Assembly (NCBI RefSeq): GCF_005082145.1
Contig: NZ_CP034897.1
Coordinates: 496,001 to 560,000 of the forward strand
Direction of reading: 5' to 3'
Origin: Buchnera aphidicola (Aphis craccivora)
GTDB lineage: Bacteria; Pseudomonadota; Gammaproteobacteria; Enterobacterales; Enterobacteriaceae
DNA: 64,000 nucleotides
In this document: positions 30,666 to 43,093 of the stretch, piece after piece
Numbering within the stretch: position 1 is the first letter of the stretch
How the letters are laid out: every line of letters starts with the position of its first letter
Translations under genes and position numbers: made by a program
The notes under the pieces: generated by a model
What the model saw: the letters and a program-made list of their open reading frames with translations, nothing else
Told to the model about the DNA's origin: nothing
The model's database searches: none

Positions 30666-32540
30666 ATGAATACACAAAAAAAAGAAACATATAATTTTCA
30701 ATCTGAAGTAAAACAATTATTACATTTAATGATTCATTCTTTATATTCAAATAAAGAAATTTTCTTAAGAGAATTAATATCTAATGCATCAGATGCAATA
30801 GATAAATTACGATTTGAATCTATATCATCACCAGAATTATATAATAACACTCCAAAAATTCAAATTTCTATTAATAAAGCACAAAGAACGCTAATTATTA
30901 GTGACAATGGAATTGGAATGACAAAAAAAGATATAATTGAAAATTTAGGAACAATTGCAAAATCAGGAACTAAATCTTTTTTAAAATCTTTAGAAAATAA
31001 AAAAACCAATGTAAAAAACGAATTAATTGGTGAATTTGGAGTTGGTTTTTATTCATCTTTTATAGTTTCAGATAAAGTGTTAGTAAGAACAAAATTTGCT
31101 AAAAATAAGTCTAATGATGGAATATTATGGGAATCTTCAGGAGAAGGTGAATACAATATAACGAATATTATAAAAAAAACACAAGGCACTGAAATTACAT
31201 TATTTTTAAAAAAAGAAGAAGATGAATTTTTAGAAACATGGAAAATTAAAAATATTGTTAATAAGTATTCCGATCATATTACTGTACCAGTAGAAATACA
31301 AACATACGACAAAAAAAACAAAACATATTTTTGGGAACAAATAAATAAAGCACAAGCGTTATGGACTAGAAATAAATCTTCTATTAGTGATAATGAATAT
31401 CATGAATTTTATAAATATCTAACAAACGATCAACATAATCCTATTACTTGGAGTCATAATCACGTAGAAGGTACTCATGAATATACAAGTTTATTATACG
31501 TGCCAGAAAAAGCAGCTTGGGATATTTGGAATAGAGAAAATAAACATGGTTTAAAACTATATGTAAAACGTGTTTATATTATGGACAACTCTCAAGAATT
31601 TCTGCCTAATTATCTCAGATTCATTAGAGGTATAATAGATTCAAATAGTTTACCTTTAAACGTATCCAGAGAAATATTACAAAATAATTCTATTACTCAA
31701 AACTTAAAAAAAGCGTTAGTGAAAAGATCGCTAAAAATGTTAGATAAATTATCTAAAAACGATAATGAAAAATATCAATCTTTTTGGAACCAATTTGGAC
31801 TAGTTTTAAAAGAAGGACCTGCAGAAGATAATGAAAATTTAAGTTTAATAGCTAACCTTTTACGATTCACATCAATCAAAAATAATAGTTCAGAGCAAAA
31901 AATTTCATTAAAACAATATGTATCTAATATGATTGAAAAACAAGAAAAAATATACTATATAACAGCTGATAGTTATATATCTGCAAAAAATAGTCCACAT
32001 CTCGAATTATTCAATAAAAAAGACATTGATGTTTTATTGTTATCAGATAGAATTGACGAATGGATGATGAATTATCTTGTTGAGTTTGAAGGTAAAAAAT
32101 TTCAATCTATTAGCAAAGAAGACTCATCATTAAATAAACTTGTAGAAGAAAAATTAATAAATAAAGAAGAAACATCAAAAGAAATCATTGATTTCTTAAG
32201 TAGAGTTAAAAAAGTACTGGGTAATAAAGTAAAATCTGTTAGATTAACAAATAGATTAACAGAAACTCCATGCATTGTTTTAAGTGATTCAAATGAAATG
32301 AGCACACAAATGGCGAAACTTTTTACTGCTGCAGGACAACCTGTTCCAGAGTTAAAATATATATTTGAAATCAATCCAAAACATGAATTAATCAAAAAAA
32401 TATCTAAAATTAGTGAAAAAGAAATATTTTCAGAATGGATAAAATTATTATTAGATCAGTCATTATTTGCTGAAAAAGGAAATTTAGATAATCCACATAA
32501 ATTTATTTCTAGAATGAATAAATTATTTGTACAATTATAA
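30666..32540 (+). CDS. htpG: Chaperone HtpG (Hsp90 family)
   Basis: HtpG is the bacterial Hsp90, an ATP-driven dimeric chaperone. The length of 624 residues equals that of E. coli. GHKL ATPase motifs are intact: [39 protein letters not shown] and [11 protein letters not shown]. The middle domain has [19 protein letters not shown] with the catalytic Arg. AAAGGA precedes the ATG. Ends in a clear hairpin terminator. Confidence 0.98.
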   Translation: MNTQKKETYNFQSEVKQLLHLMIHSLYSNKEIFLRELISNASDAIDKLRFESISSPELYNNTPKIQISINKAQRTLIISDNGIGMTKKDIIENLGTIAKSGTKSFLKSLENKKTNVKNELIGEFGVGFYSSFIVSDKVLVRTKFAKNKSNDGILWESSGEGEYNITNIIKKTQGTEITLFLKKEEDEFLETWKIKNIVNKYSDHITVPVEIQTYDKKNKTYFWEQINKAQALWTRNKSSISDNEYHEFYKYLTNDQHNPITWSHNHVEGTHEYTSLLYVPEKAAWDIWNRENKHGLKLYVKRVYIMDNSQEFLPNYLRFIRGIIDSNSLPLNVSREILQNNSITQNLKKALVKRSLKMLDKLSKNDNEKYQSFWNQFGLVLKEGPAEDNENLSLIANLLRFTSIKNNSSEQKISLKQYVSNMIEKQEKIYYITADSYISAKNSPHLELFNKKDIDVLLLSDRIDEWMMNYLVEFEGKKFQSISKEDSSLNKLVEEKLINKEETSKEIIDFLSRVKKVLGNKVKSVRLTNRLTETPCIVLSDSNEMSTQMAKLFTAAGQPVPELKYIFEINPKHELIKKISKISEKEIFSEWIKLLLDQSLFAEKGNLDNPHKFISRMNKLFVQL

Positions 32541-32546
32541 AAATGT

Positions 32547-32580
32547 GATTACTACTTATTTATAGTAGTAATCTTAATCT
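32547..32580 (+). terminator. Terminator after htpG
   Basis: A perfect 10-pair stem (GATTACTACT / AGTAGTAATC) with a seven-base loop begins seven bases after the htpG stop and is followed by the T-rich TTAATCTT. Confidence 0.75.
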
Positions 32581-32608
32581 TATAACTATTTAAAAATAAA
32601 AAGTAATT

Positions 32609-33286
32609 ATGCGTATTATCTTATTAGGTGCACCAGGTACTGGAAAAGGAACTCAATCCAAATTTATTACAGAAAAATATAAAATCCCGCAAATATCTAC
32701 AGGAGATATATTACGAGAACATATTAAATTAAAAAATAAAATTGGAAAAACAGTATATAAAATTTTAAAAAATGGAGAATTAGTTTCAGACAATATTGTT
32801 TGTGATCTTATTTATGAAAGAATAAATCAAAAAGATTGTATTAAAGGTTTTTTACTAGACGGATTTCCAAGAACAATCAAACAAGCAAAGTATATATCGA
32901 ATTTAGGTATTAAAATAAATTTTGTTTTTGAATTTATTGTACCAGATGCATTAATCCTTCAAAGGATATCAGGCAGAAGAATACATTTACCATCAGGAAG
33001 AACTTATCATATTCACTTTAATCCTCCGCAACAAGAAGGAAAAGATGATATAACTAAAGAAAAACTTATTATTCGAGAAGATGATAAAATTGAAAGTATT
33101 CAAAATAGACTTGAAAATTATAAAAAAAATAATAATATGTTAATTAAATATTATTTAAAAGAAGAAAAGTTAAAAAAATTAAAATTGTTTCAAATTAATG
33201 GAGTTAAACAACCTAATATTATAAAAAAAGAAATACAAAACATAATAGAAAACAATTTTTGCGTTCTACAGGATTCGAACCTGTGA
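32609..33286 (+). CDS. adk: Adenylate kinase
   Basis: Adk interconverts ATP plus AMP and two ADP. Walker A GAPGTGKGTQS, the AMP site STGDILRE, DGFPRT, and a full LID domain (GRRIHLPSGRTYHIHFNPP) show an intact long-type enzyme. The 225 residues exceed E. coli (214): the C-terminal extension CVLQDSNL is read from the 3' half of the tRNA-Arg gene on the opposite strand, and the TGA lies inside the sequence of the tRNA T arm region. The extension is after the last conserved helix and is probably harmless. Confidence 0.96.
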   Translation: MRIILLGAPGTGKGTQSKFITEKYKIPQISTGDILREHIKLKNKIGKTVYKILKNGELVSDNIVCDLIYERINQKDCIKGFLLDGFPRTIKQAKYISNLGIKINFVFEFIVPDALILQRISGRRIHLPSGRTYHIHFNPPQQEGKDDITKEKLIIREDDKIESIQNRLENYKKNNNMLIKYYLKEEKLKKLKLFQINGVKQPNIIKKEIQNIIENNFCVLQDSNL

Positions 33287-33333
33287 CCTACGGCTTAGAA
33301 GGCCGTTGCTCTATCCAGCTGAGCTAAGAACGC
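33260..33333 (-). tRNA. tRNA-Arg (TCT anticodon)
   Basis: A complete cloverleaf of 74 bases: acceptor GCGTTCT/AGAACGC, D arm GCTCAGCTGGATAGAGC, anticodon arm ACGGCCTTCTAAGCCGT with TCT reading AGA/AGG, and T arm ACAGGTTCGAATCCTGT. CCA is not encoded and must be added. Its last 27 bases overlap the end of adk on the other strand. Confidence 0.96.
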
Positions 33334-33459
33334 ATAAAATATAATATAAAATTTACCATTAAAATAATATATATGCAACTAAATTAACATTATGTTCAAA
33401 AAATATATTAAATAATAATAATTTTAAATTAAATAAAAAATTAATTGAGTTACTAAATA

Positions 33460-34317
33460 ATGGCAGCAATAATTATAGATGGTAATAAAATAGCAAAAAA
33501 TTTAGAAATAAATATTTTAAAGAAAATAAAGAAAAGAAAAAAATATGGAAAGAGAATTCCAGGCTTAGCAATGATTTTAATAGGAAATAACTCTGCTTCT
33601 CAAATTTATGTAAATAAAAAAATATTAGCATGTAAAAATGTTGGATTAATTTCTAAATACTGGAATTTTCCAAATACTGTTAAAGAAGAAAACATATTAC
33701 ATCTTATTGATAAATTAAATAATGACATTAATATAGATGGTATTTTAATTCAACTACCTATTCCTAAAAAAATAAATCATTTTAAAATTTTTACAAGTAT
33801 TAGACCAGATAAAGACGTAGACGGGTTTCACCCATATAATACAGGATTATTATGCCAAAGAAACCCTACCTTAAGAGCTTGCACTCCAAAAGGAATAATT
33901 ACTATGTTAAATTACATGAAAATTAAAACTCATGGACTCAATGCAGTCGTAGTAGGAGCATCTAATATTGTAGGAAGACCAATGTGTTTAGAATTATTGT
34001 TAGCAGGATGCACAACAACTATTACACATAGATTTACTAAAAATTTAAAAAATCATGTAAATCATGCTGATTTATTAATTGTTGCTATTGGAAAACCAAA
34101 TTTTTTAAAAGGAAGCTGGATAAAAAAAGAGTCTATTGTAATTGATGTAGGAATTAATCGATTAAAAAATGGTTGTATAGTTGGTGATGTTGATTTTAAA
34201 TCAGCATCTTTGAAAGCTTCTTATATAACCCCAGTTCCAGGTGGAGTTGGGCCTATGACCGTTATAACATTACTTCAAAATACATTAGAGGCTTGCGAAA
34301 AATATCATGATATTTAA
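33460..34317 (+). CDS. folD: Methylenetetrahydrofolate dehydrogenase / cyclohydrolase
   Basis: FolD oxidises 5,10-methylene-THF and hydrolyses methenyl-THF to 10-formyl-THF, the donor used by Fmt (encoded at 43 kb) for initiator tRNA. The 285 residues (E. coli 288) include the catalytic Lys in [37 protein letters not shown], the NADP motif [10 protein letters not shown] and [11 protein letters not shown]. It converges on cysS with 21 bases between stops. Confidence 0.97.
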   Translation: MAAIIIDGNKIAKNLEINILKKIKKRKKYGKRIPGLAMILIGNNSASQIYVNKKILACKNVGLISKYWNFPNTVKEENILHLIDKLNNDINIDGILIQLPIPKKINHFKIFTSIRPDKDVDGFHPYNTGLLCQRNPTLRACTPKGIITMLNYMKIKTHGLNAVVVGASNIVGRPMCLELLLAGCTTTITHRFTKNLKNHVNHADLLIVAIGKPNFLKGSWIKKESIVIDVGINRLKNGCIVGDVDFKSASLKASYITPVPGGVGPMTVITLLQNTLEACEKYHDI

Positions 34318-34338
34318 AAAACTTTAAAACAAGTATAT

Positions 34339-35730
34339 TTATTTTTTATATTTCCAAAACGTTTTATTAGAAGAATCTTCTAAAATTACATCTAATTTCA
34401 TTATTTCGTTTCGTAATTGATCAGCTTTTTTCCAAAGTTTCAAGTTTCTATAAATATTTCGTTTTTCGATTAAAATTTCAATTTTTTTTATTTTTTCCTG
34501 ACTAAAAAAAGATTTTTTTTGTAAAAAATGCTCAGGCTCTTCTAATAAAAAATTTAAACTAGCAGCTAATTTTTTTAATCGAAAAGCAAGTAAATTGGAT
34601 TTATATAAATTATGTTGTTTAAAATAATTAACTTTTCTGGCTATTTTCATTAAAACGGAAAATGCTTCTGGAGTATTAAAATCATCATTAATTGCATCAT
34701 AAAACATCGATTCTAAATTCATTCCAACTGCAGAATTAGAAATAGGATCTGTATTATATAATGTATTATATAAATAATTTAATGATAATTCTGCTGTTTT
34801 TAAATTTTTTTCAGAATAATAAATAGGATGACGATAATGTGTAGATAGAAAAAAATAACGTAATACTTCAGGTTGATATTGTAATAAAATATCTTTTAAA
34901 AAATATGCATTGTTTAATGATTTAGACATTTTTTGATCATTTATTATAACCATACCAGAATGCATCCAAAAATTAACCTTAAATTTATCATTAAAACATC
35001 TTGATTGAGATATTTCATTTTCATGATGAGGAAATAAAAGATCTGAACCACCTCCATGAATATCTATATGATTTTTAAAAGAAAAATTTGTAATTGCTGT
35101 ACATTCGATATGCCATCCAGGCCTTCCTCTCCCCCAAGGGGATTCCCAAAAAAATTTATCTTTTTCTTTCGACTTTTTCCAAAGAACAAAATCTAATGGA
35201 TTTTTCTTTATTGTATTTGAAGTAATGCGCGTATTAGAAACTAAATTTTTTAAAGATTGACGAGATAAAGAACCATAACTTTCATCACTATGTATTGAAA
35301 AAATAACATCACCTTGACTATTTATATATGCATGTTTATTTTTAATTAATGTTTTAATAATTTGAATAATATCATACATATGTTCTGTAACTCGTGGCTC
35401 TTGATCTGGAGAATCAATTCCTAAATGAAAAAAGTCCTGCTTCATTGCATCTATCATTGAATTTGTAAAAGTTTTAATATCTATTTCTTTTTCTAAAGAT
35501 TTTAAAATAATTTTATCATCAATATCTGTAATATTTCGAATGTATTTTACTTGAAAACCTAAAAATCTTAAATAACGTACTATCATGTCAAATACAACAA
35601 AAGTACGTGCGTGACCGATATGACAAAAATCATAAACAGTAACACCACAAACATATAAATTAATTTTTTTATTTTTAATAGGTTTAAATTTTTCTTTTTT
35701 TCCAGTTAATGTATTAAAAAATTTTAACAT
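34339..35730 (-). CDS. cysS: Cysteinyl-tRNA synthetase
   Basis: CysS charges tRNA-Cys. The class I monomer has 463 residues (E. coli 461). Zinc ligands are visible ([22 protein letters not shown]), the HIGH motif appears as HIGHARTF, and KMSKS is present as [14 protein letters not shown] lies upstream of the ATG. The 258 bases between it and ybeD are A/T-rich with no recognisable element. Confidence 0.98.
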   Translation of the reverse strand: MLKFFNTLTGKKEKFKPIKNKKINLYVCGVTVYDFCHIGHARTFVVFDMIVRYLRFLGFQVKYIRNITDIDDKIILKSLEKEIDIKTFTNSMIDAMKQDFFHLGIDSPDQEPRVTEHMYDIIQIIKTLIKNKHAYINSQGDVIFSIHSDESYGSLSRQSLKNLVSNTRITSNTIKKNPLDFVLWKKSKEKDKFFWESPWGRGRPGWHIECTAITNFSFKNHIDIHGGGSDLLFPHHENEISQSRCFNDKFKVNFWMHSGMVIINDQKMSKSLNNAYFLKDILLQYQPEVLRYFFLSTHYRHPIYYSEKNLKTAELSLNYLYNTLYNTDPISNSAVGMNLESMFYDAINDDFNTPEAFSVLMKIARKVNYFKQHNLYKSNLLAFRLKKLAASLNFLLEEPEHFLQKKSFFSQEKIKKIEILIEKRNIYRNLKLWKKADQLRNEIMKLDVILEDSSNKTFWKYKK

Positions 35731-35988
35731 AATTTTCCTATAAAAAATTTCAAATAAAAATAATATAAAATATATTATTTTCTATATTGTCAATATGATA
35801 AACTAATTATATTATTTTTAATTTTAATATTTTAAAAGTTTTATATGTATAAATTAAATTTTAAAGTATATAAAAATATTGAAATATACGTTAATTATTA
35901 AAATAATTATATGTTCTTTATAGAATATTTTATAAAATTTATTCTAAAATCAGAAATATTTTATAAAAAATAAAACCAGGATTAATTA

Positions 35989-36252
35989 ATGAAGACAAAA
36001 TTACGAGAAATGTTAAAATTCCCTTGTTTTTTTACTTATAAGATCATTGGTTTAGCTCAACCTGAACTTATTGATCAAATAATAAAAGTCATTCAAATTC
36101 AGATTCCTGGAGATTATACTCCTCAAGTTAAATCAAGCAACAGGGGCAATTATATTTCTATTTCAATTACAATATGTGCTAAAAATTTTAAACAAATTGA
36201 AACATTATATCATGATATTAGTCGGATAAATATGGTCAGAATGGTTTTATAA
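35989..36252 (+). CDS. ybeD: DUF493 family protein YbeD
   Basis: YbeD is a small alpha/beta protein with an ACT-like fold whose function is unsettled; in E. coli it lies upstream of the lipoate genes lipB and lipA. The 87 residues equal the E. coli length and keep FPCFFTYKIIGLA and YTPQVKSSNRGNYISISI. The lip genes do not follow here; cspE converges on it. An intact reading frame in a reduced genome suggests it is still useful. Confidence 0.93.
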   Translation: MKTKLREMLKFPCFFTYKIIGLAQPELIDQIIKVIQIQIPGDYTPQVKSSNRGNYISISITICAKNFKQIETLYHDISRINMVRMVL

Positions 36253-36293
36253 AAAATGAATAATATATAAAACTATAAAATTTATTTTCATAT

Positions 36294-36319
36294 AGTACAG
36301 CTCGATAAAGAGCCGTACT
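36294..36319. terminator. GC-rich hairpin between ybeD and cspE
   Basis: AGTACAGCTC and GAGCCGTACT pair over ten positions with one mismatch and a six-base loop. It lies between the convergent ends of ybeD and cspE and stands out in GC content. Neither side is followed by a good T-run, so it may be a weak bidirectional terminator or a 3'-end stabiliser. Confidence 0.5.
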
Positions 36320-36378
36320 AAAAAACAGTTAATTATTATCTATAATATTTTTATTATATTTCAAAATATACAGATACT

Positions 36379-36588
36379 CTACAAACTAATAACGTTAGCA
36401 GCAGATGGCCCCTTTGCTCCTTCAGTAATTTCAAACTCAACACTTTGACCTTCTGCTAAAGTTTTAAACCCATTACTTTGTATAGCTGAAAAGTGAACAA
36501 AAACATCTTTACTTCCGTCTTCTGGAGTAATAAAACCAAAACCTTTAGATTCATTAAACCACTTAACATTACCTTTAATCTTGGACAT
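36379..36588 (-). CDS. cspE: Cold-shock-like protein CspE
   Basis: CspE is a constitutive RNA chaperone that melts RNA hairpins and can antiterminate transcription. The 69 residues match E. coli CspE almost completely ([18 protein letters not shown] at the start), with RNP1 KGFGFITP and RNP2 VFVHF. Residues [11 protein letters not shown] and [11 protein letters not shown] favour CspE over CspC. AGGT lies upstream of the ATG. The protein is far more conserved than most others in the window. Confidence 0.97.
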   Translation of the reverse strand: MSKIKGNVKWFNESKGFGFITPEDGSKDVFVHFSAIQSNGFKTLAEGQSVEFEITEGAKGPSAANVISL

Positions 36589-36696
36589 CTATATTACCTT
36601 CACATAAAAATATACTAAATTAAAAAACGAACTAAAATAATTATAAATGATTTTTATCATAAAAAGATAAAAAATCAAAAATAATATAAAATTTTT

Positions 36697-36720
36697 AATA
36701 GATTAACATGTAAATCTATT
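36697..36720 (-). other. Inverted repeat upstream of cspE
   Basis: AATAGATT and AATCTATT form a perfect eight-base inverted repeat with an eight-base loop, which itself is nearly symmetric. On the minus strand it is followed by TAAAAATTTT. It lies between the 5S terminator and the cspE start, so it could be a second rRNA terminator or part of the cspE leader. Confidence 0.35.
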
Positions 36721-36852
36721 GTTAGCTAGAAAGTAATGTACTTAAAAAAGAATTTTTTATATTTATTTCTATAAAAAATAAAAATTTTTATAAAACATTC
36801 AATATTCTTATAATTACTTATTTTTTAAAAAAATCTTTTTTTTTACATATAA

Positions 36853-36882
36853 AAAAACCCGAAAAAATTTTTTCGGGTTTTT
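36853..36882 (-). terminator. Terminator of the 23S-5S rRNA operon
   Basis: On the minus strand a perfect inverted repeat AAAAACCCGAAAAAA / TTTTTTCGGGTTTTT starts three bases after the 5S 3' end and runs into a T tract. It is the strongest intrinsic terminator in the window. Confidence 0.9.
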
Positions 36883-36884
36883 AT

Positions 36885-37004
36885 ATGCCTGGAATTTACC
36901 TACTCTCACACGGGGAGACCCCGTACTACCATTGGCGATGAAGCGTTTCACTTCTGAGTTCGGAATGGATTCAGGTGGTACCACTACACTATTTTTACCA
37001 GGCA
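36885..37004 (-). rRNA. rrf: 5S ribosomal RNA
   Basis: The minus strand gives 120 bases starting TGCCTGGTAAAA and ending CCAGGCAT, so the terminal helix I pairs perfectly. The internal sequence CCGAACTCAGAAGTGAAACG is the conserved loop B/C region of gammaproteobacterial 5S. It is separated from 23S by about 110 bases and followed by a terminator. Confidence 0.97.
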
Positions 37005-37096
37005 TTTTATTTTATAATGCTATTATAATATATATATATATTAATACAACAATAAATTCAGTAAAACAAGCTTTTTATTAAATTTATTTTATTTAA

Positions 37097-37113
37097 AACA
37101 CCTCTGGTGTTGT

Positions 37114-37123
<10 letters not shown>
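37097..37123 (-). other. 3' arm of the 23S processing stalk
   Basis: GCTTAACCTTACAAC plus AGGTGTTT here can pair with AAACACCT plus GTTGTAAGGTTAAGC at 40018-40044, forming the long helix bracketing 23S that RNase III cuts in E. coli. Inferred from complementarity. Confidence 0.7.
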
Positions 37124-40017
<2,894 letters not shown>

Positions 40018-40025
<8 letters not shown>

Positions 40026-40044
40026 TTACAACCCACAGGTGTTT
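40018..40044 (-). other. 5' arm of the 23S processing stalk
   Basis: This is the partner arm of 37097-37123. The segment GGGTTGTAAGGTTAAGC is nearly the same as the end of the E. coli 16S-23S spacer, so both sequence and pairing are kept. Confidence 0.7.
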
Positions 40045-40077
40045 TTATAATAAAAAAATATATGCTTGTTTTCCGAA

Positions 40078-40089
40078 TTTTTAAAGAGC
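40078..40089 (-). promoter_or_regulatory. boxA-like antitermination element in the 23S leader
   Basis: The minus strand reads GCTCTTTAAAAA followed by TTCGG. E. coli has GCTCTTTAAAAATCTGG at the matching place in the 16S-23S spacer, and boxA in the rrn leader is TGCTCTTTAACAA. It sits 53 bases before 23S and after tRNA-Glu. NusB and S10, which bind boxA, are both encoded in this window. Confidence 0.75.
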
Positions 40090-40180
40090 TTTATTTATAT
40101 ATGTTTTTTAACATTTTCTAAAGAATAACACAATAATTTAAATTAGTATATAATTAATTTTAAAAAAATTATTTTTATTT

Positions 40181-40252
40181 CGTCCCCTAGGGGATTTGAA
40201 CCCCTGTTGCCGCCGTGAAAGGGCGATGTCCTAACCTCTAGACGAAGGGGAC
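40181..40252 (-). tRNA. tRNA-Glu (TTC anticodon)
   Basis: The minus strand gives a 72-base cloverleaf almost identical to E. coli tRNA-Glu: acceptor GTCCCCT/AGGGGAC, anticodon arm TCGCCCTTTCACGGCGG with TTC, T arm AGGGGTTCAAATCCCCT, discriminator G. CCA is not encoded. In E. coli this tRNA sits in several 16S-23S spacers; here it leads the 23S-5S unit. Confidence 0.96.
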
Positions 40253-40291
40253 TTTTAGTTATATATAAAATTATTGTTTTATATTAAGTAA

Positions 40292-40319
40292 ATAATACAG
40301 ATCGAAAAAAAAGAGTCAA
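40292..40319 (-). promoter_or_regulatory. Sigma-70 promoter of the tRNA-Glu-23S-5S operon
   Basis: On the minus strand TTGACT (40319-40314) and TATTAT (40297-40292) are 16 bases apart, about 40 bases upstream of tRNA-Glu. Both hexamers are one base from consensus and the position is right for a stable-RNA operon. The remaining 80 bases to the aroE stop hold nothing evident. Confidence 0.75.
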
Positions 40320-40401
40320 GTATTTTTTTGATATTCAGCAAATATATAAAATTTTTATTCATTATATTTTAAGTGTTTATAAATTAATTCATATAAAAAA
40401 A

Positions 40402-41232
40402 TTAATTTTTATTTAATATATCAATAATATAATCTGTTTTCGGTAAAATACCATGCCATTCTAAAAAAGAATGAGCTGCTTGAAAAACTAGCATTCCTAT
40501 TCCATCTGCAACATACTTTGCATTTATTTTCATGCACCAATTAAGAAAAGGAGTATTCTCTAATCCATAATTCATATCATAAAAAAAAGTTTTAGAAGAT
40601 AACAAAGATAATGGAATCAAATTATTTTTATATTGAACATTTCTAGATAATCCATTAATTACTAAATCAAAAAAATTATTTTTTAAATCATTTTTTTCAA
40701 ATATCTTAATATTTCCATATTGTTTAAATTGATTAACTACACTTATAGCATTCGAAACTGTTCTATTTAAAATATAAACTGAGCATCCTAACGATAAAAT
40801 TGATAAAAGCACGCCTTGAACAGCTCCTCCAGCCCCTAATATCAATATAGAAAAATTCTTTTTTATGAATTTTAATCTATTTAAATCAGATAATAATCCA
40901 ACACCATCAGTGTTATCTCCTAAAATGCATTTGTTATCTATTTTTTTTAATGTGTTTACAGACTTAGCAATTTGAGCTCTTTTACTTAATTTATTAGAAA
41001 GAAAATATGCTTCTTTTTTAAAAGGTGAGGTAACATTAGCTCCTTGAATATTATTTTCAAAAAAATAATTAACTAATAAAGAAAATTGGTTTAATGGAAT
41101 ATTAATAGCTTTATAAATATGTAAAATTTTAGTTTGTTTCGCAAAAAAATTATGAATTTGAGGAGATTGACTATGATGAATAGGATTTCCAAATAAAGCA
41201 TAATTAAAATCTTCATTTTTGTGTTTACGCAT
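40402..41232 (-). CDS. aroE: Shikimate dehydrogenase
   Basis: AroE reduces 3-dehydroshikimate to shikimate with NADPH in aromatic amino acid synthesis, a key nutritional function in aphid symbionts. The 276 residues (E. coli 272) contain GNPIHHSQSP, the catalytic Lys motif NVTSPFKKEA, DNTDGVGLLSDL and the nucleotide motif GAGGAVQGV. Its ATG overlaps the tsaC stop by eight bases. The order tsaC-aroE next to rRNA resembles the rrnD neighbourhood of E. coli as I recall it. Confidence 0.97.
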   Translation of the reverse strand: MRKHKNEDFNYALFGNPIHHSQSPQIHNFFAKQTKILHIYKAINIPLNQFSLLVNYFFENNIQGANVTSPFKKEAYFLSNKLSKRAQIAKSVNTLKKIDNKCILGDNTDGVGLLSDLNRLKFIKKNFSILILGAGGAVQGVLLSILSLGCSVYILNRTVSNAISVVNQFKQYGNIKIFEKNDLKNNFFDLVINGLSRNVQYKNNLIPLSLLSSKTFFYDMNYGLENTPFLNWCMKINAKYVADGIGMLVFQAAHSFLEWHGILPKTDYIIDILNKN

Positions 41233-41797
41233 AACGAATTAAATTTCCATTCATAATATTAATTATTTTAGAAGGATTTTTTTCATCTCCTATATTACCA
41301 TTAAATAATGGAAAATCTTTTCCAAAATTTTTTAAAACACTTTCTCTAGTAAGACATGGAGGCATATTTGAAAAATTAGCACTTGTTGATATTAACGGCT
41401 TTCCAAAAGTATTACATAATTTAACAATGCTTAAATGGTTGCTAATACGTACTGCTATATTATTAGACTTTCCGGTTAACCAATAAGGAGTTAAAGAACT
41501 TGATGGAACCAAAAATGTAAAATGTCCAGGCCAATAATGAAACATATTTTTTTTTTGATTAACTGAAATTTTAGTTTCATCAATATATTTTTTTATTTGA
41601 TTATAATAAGCAGCTACTAATATAAAACCCTTTTTTATATTTCTTTTCTTTAAATTTAATAATTTGTCTACAGCTATTTTACTATCAGGATCGCATCCTA
41701 ACCCAAACATAGATTCTGTAGGATATGCAATTATTTTTTTACAATATAATTTTTGTATACAGTATACTAATGAATTTAAATGAAAATTTTTGATCAT
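41225..41797 (-). CDS. tsaC: Threonylcarbamoyl-AMP synthase
   Basis: TsaC (formerly RimN/YrdC) makes threonylcarbamoyl-AMP for the t6A37 modification of ANN-decoding tRNAs. The 190 residues equal E. coli. Motifs include AYPTESMFGLGCDPDS, HYWPGHFTFLVPSS, AVRISNH and PLISTSANFS. It overlaps aroE and follows smg by 39 bases; the yrdD gene between them in E. coli is missing. Confidence 0.95.
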   Translation of the reverse strand: MIKNFHLNSLVYCIQKLYCKKIIAYPTESMFGLGCDPDSKIAVDKLLNLKKRNIKKGFILVAAYYNQIKKYIDETKISVNQKKNMFHYWPGHFTFLVPSSSLTPYWLTGKSNNIAVRISNHLSIVKLCNTFGKPLISTSANFSNMPPCLTRESVLKNFGKDFPLFNGNIGDEKNPSKIINIMNGNLIRYA

Positions 41798-41836
41798 TGA
41801 ATAATTCTCATATAAAAATCTTATTTGTTTAAAAAC

Positions 41837-42310
41837 TTAATGTATTGTTTCTGTTGTAAAATTGAATAATAAATTTTCAAGTTTTTTATAAACTATTTCA
41901 CATCCTGGAGCATTAAATAAAACAATTAAAATAATCCATTTCAAATCCTCAAGATTTAACTCGTTTATTTCTAAAGCCATAATTCTTTCAATAATCATTT
42001 CACGCGTATCGAAAGTTAATATTTCTAATTGTTCTAAAAAAAGTATAAAACCACGACAATCAGAATTCAATTTAAACAATTCTTCTTGATTATAAATTCG
42101 TGTTGAAATTTGATTTGAGGCTAAACTAATAGATGAAAGGTTGTTTTTTTTATAACAAGATAAATTTTTTAGCCAGCGTAGTGCATTATAAATATCTTTT
42201 CGTTGAAAACCTATATCTGACAAATCATTTGTTAGACTTTCATAATCAATAGACATTTCTGATTCACTATGAACATAAGTTTCAAATAAATATATTAATA
42301 TTTCAAACAT
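41837..42310 (-). CDS. smg: Smg family protein (DUF494)
   Basis: Smg is a conserved protein of unclear function encoded near def-fmt in many gammaproteobacteria. The 157 residues equal the E. coli length. It begins MFEILIYLFETYVHSE and includes ALRWLKNL and CRGFILFLEQLEIL, both typical. A GAGGAT ribosome site precedes the ATG. It is the first gene of the smg-tsaC-aroE run and is divergent from def; smf (dprA), which lies between in E. coli, is missing. Confidence 0.93.
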   Translation of the reverse strand: MFEILIYLFETYVHSESEMSIDYESLTNDLSDIGFQRKDIYNALRWLKNLSCYKKNNLSSISLASNQISTRIYNQEELFKLNSDCRGFILFLEQLEILTFDTREMIIERIMALEINELNLEDLKWIILIVLFNAPGCEIVYKKLENLLFNFTTETIH

Positions 42311-42567
42311 TATATCCTCAACTACATATCGAAAAAATTTAAATATTTAATAATATATTTTACATATTATTTTTAAAAATGTTTTAAATGTTTAATATAT
42401 AAAACTTTTTAATATATTAAAAATTAGTAAATTCATTTAATAATGATTAATTTCTATATCAACTAAAAATGAAAAATTTTTAAAAGTCTTAAAAGTTAAC
42501 TTTTAATTATATTAAAAGAGTTTATACTATAAAATTAAATAATTTTACAAATAATATAACTAAATAT

Positions 42568-43092
42568 ATGTCTGTTTTAAAAATATTACAATATCCAGAT
42601 CAGAGATTAAGACTTATTGCAAAACCTATTAATAAAATTACAAAAGCAATAAAAAATTTAGCTTATAACATGTTGGATACTATGTATACAAATGAAGGTA
42701 TTGGTTTGGCAGCAACACAAGTTAATATTCAATTGCAAATGATAGTTGTTAGTAAAGAAAATTTAAAAAAAGAACATTTAATACTTGTGAATCCTAGAAT
42801 TGTCGAACAAAAAGGAAATATTAGTATTCAAGAAGGATGTTTATCTATTCCAGAGTACCGTGCTTTCATACCACGATCAGATTACATTAAAGTAAAAGCT
42901 TTAAACTTATTTGGAAAAGAAATAGAAATAGAAGCAAATTCAATATTTTCTGTTTGTATACAACATGAAATTGATCATTTGAAAGGAAAATTATTTATAG
43001 ATTATTTATCTTTATTAAAAAAAGAAAGAATTGAAAAAAAAATTAACAAAATAAACAAAAAAAATAAAATACTTGAAAAGGACATAAAATAA
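42568..43092 (+). CDS. def: Peptide deformylase
   Basis: Def removes the formyl group from nascent N-termini. The 174 residues (E. coli 169) have all three motifs: [17 protein letters not shown] with a metal Cys, and QHEIDHLKG with two metal His and the catalytic Glu. fmt begins one base after its stop. The 257-base gap to smg contains an 18-base perfect palindrome at 42489-42506 and otherwise only A/T-rich sequence. Confidence 0.97.
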   Translation: MSVLKILQYPDQRLRLIAKPINKITKAIKNLAYNMLDTMYTNEGIGLAATQVNIQLQMIVVSKENLKKEHLILVNPRIVEQKGNISIQEGCLSIPEYRAFIPRSDYIKVKALNLFGKEIEIEANSIFSVCIQHEIDHLKGKLFIDYLSLLKKERIEKKINKINKKNKILEKDIK

Positions 43093-43093
43093 T

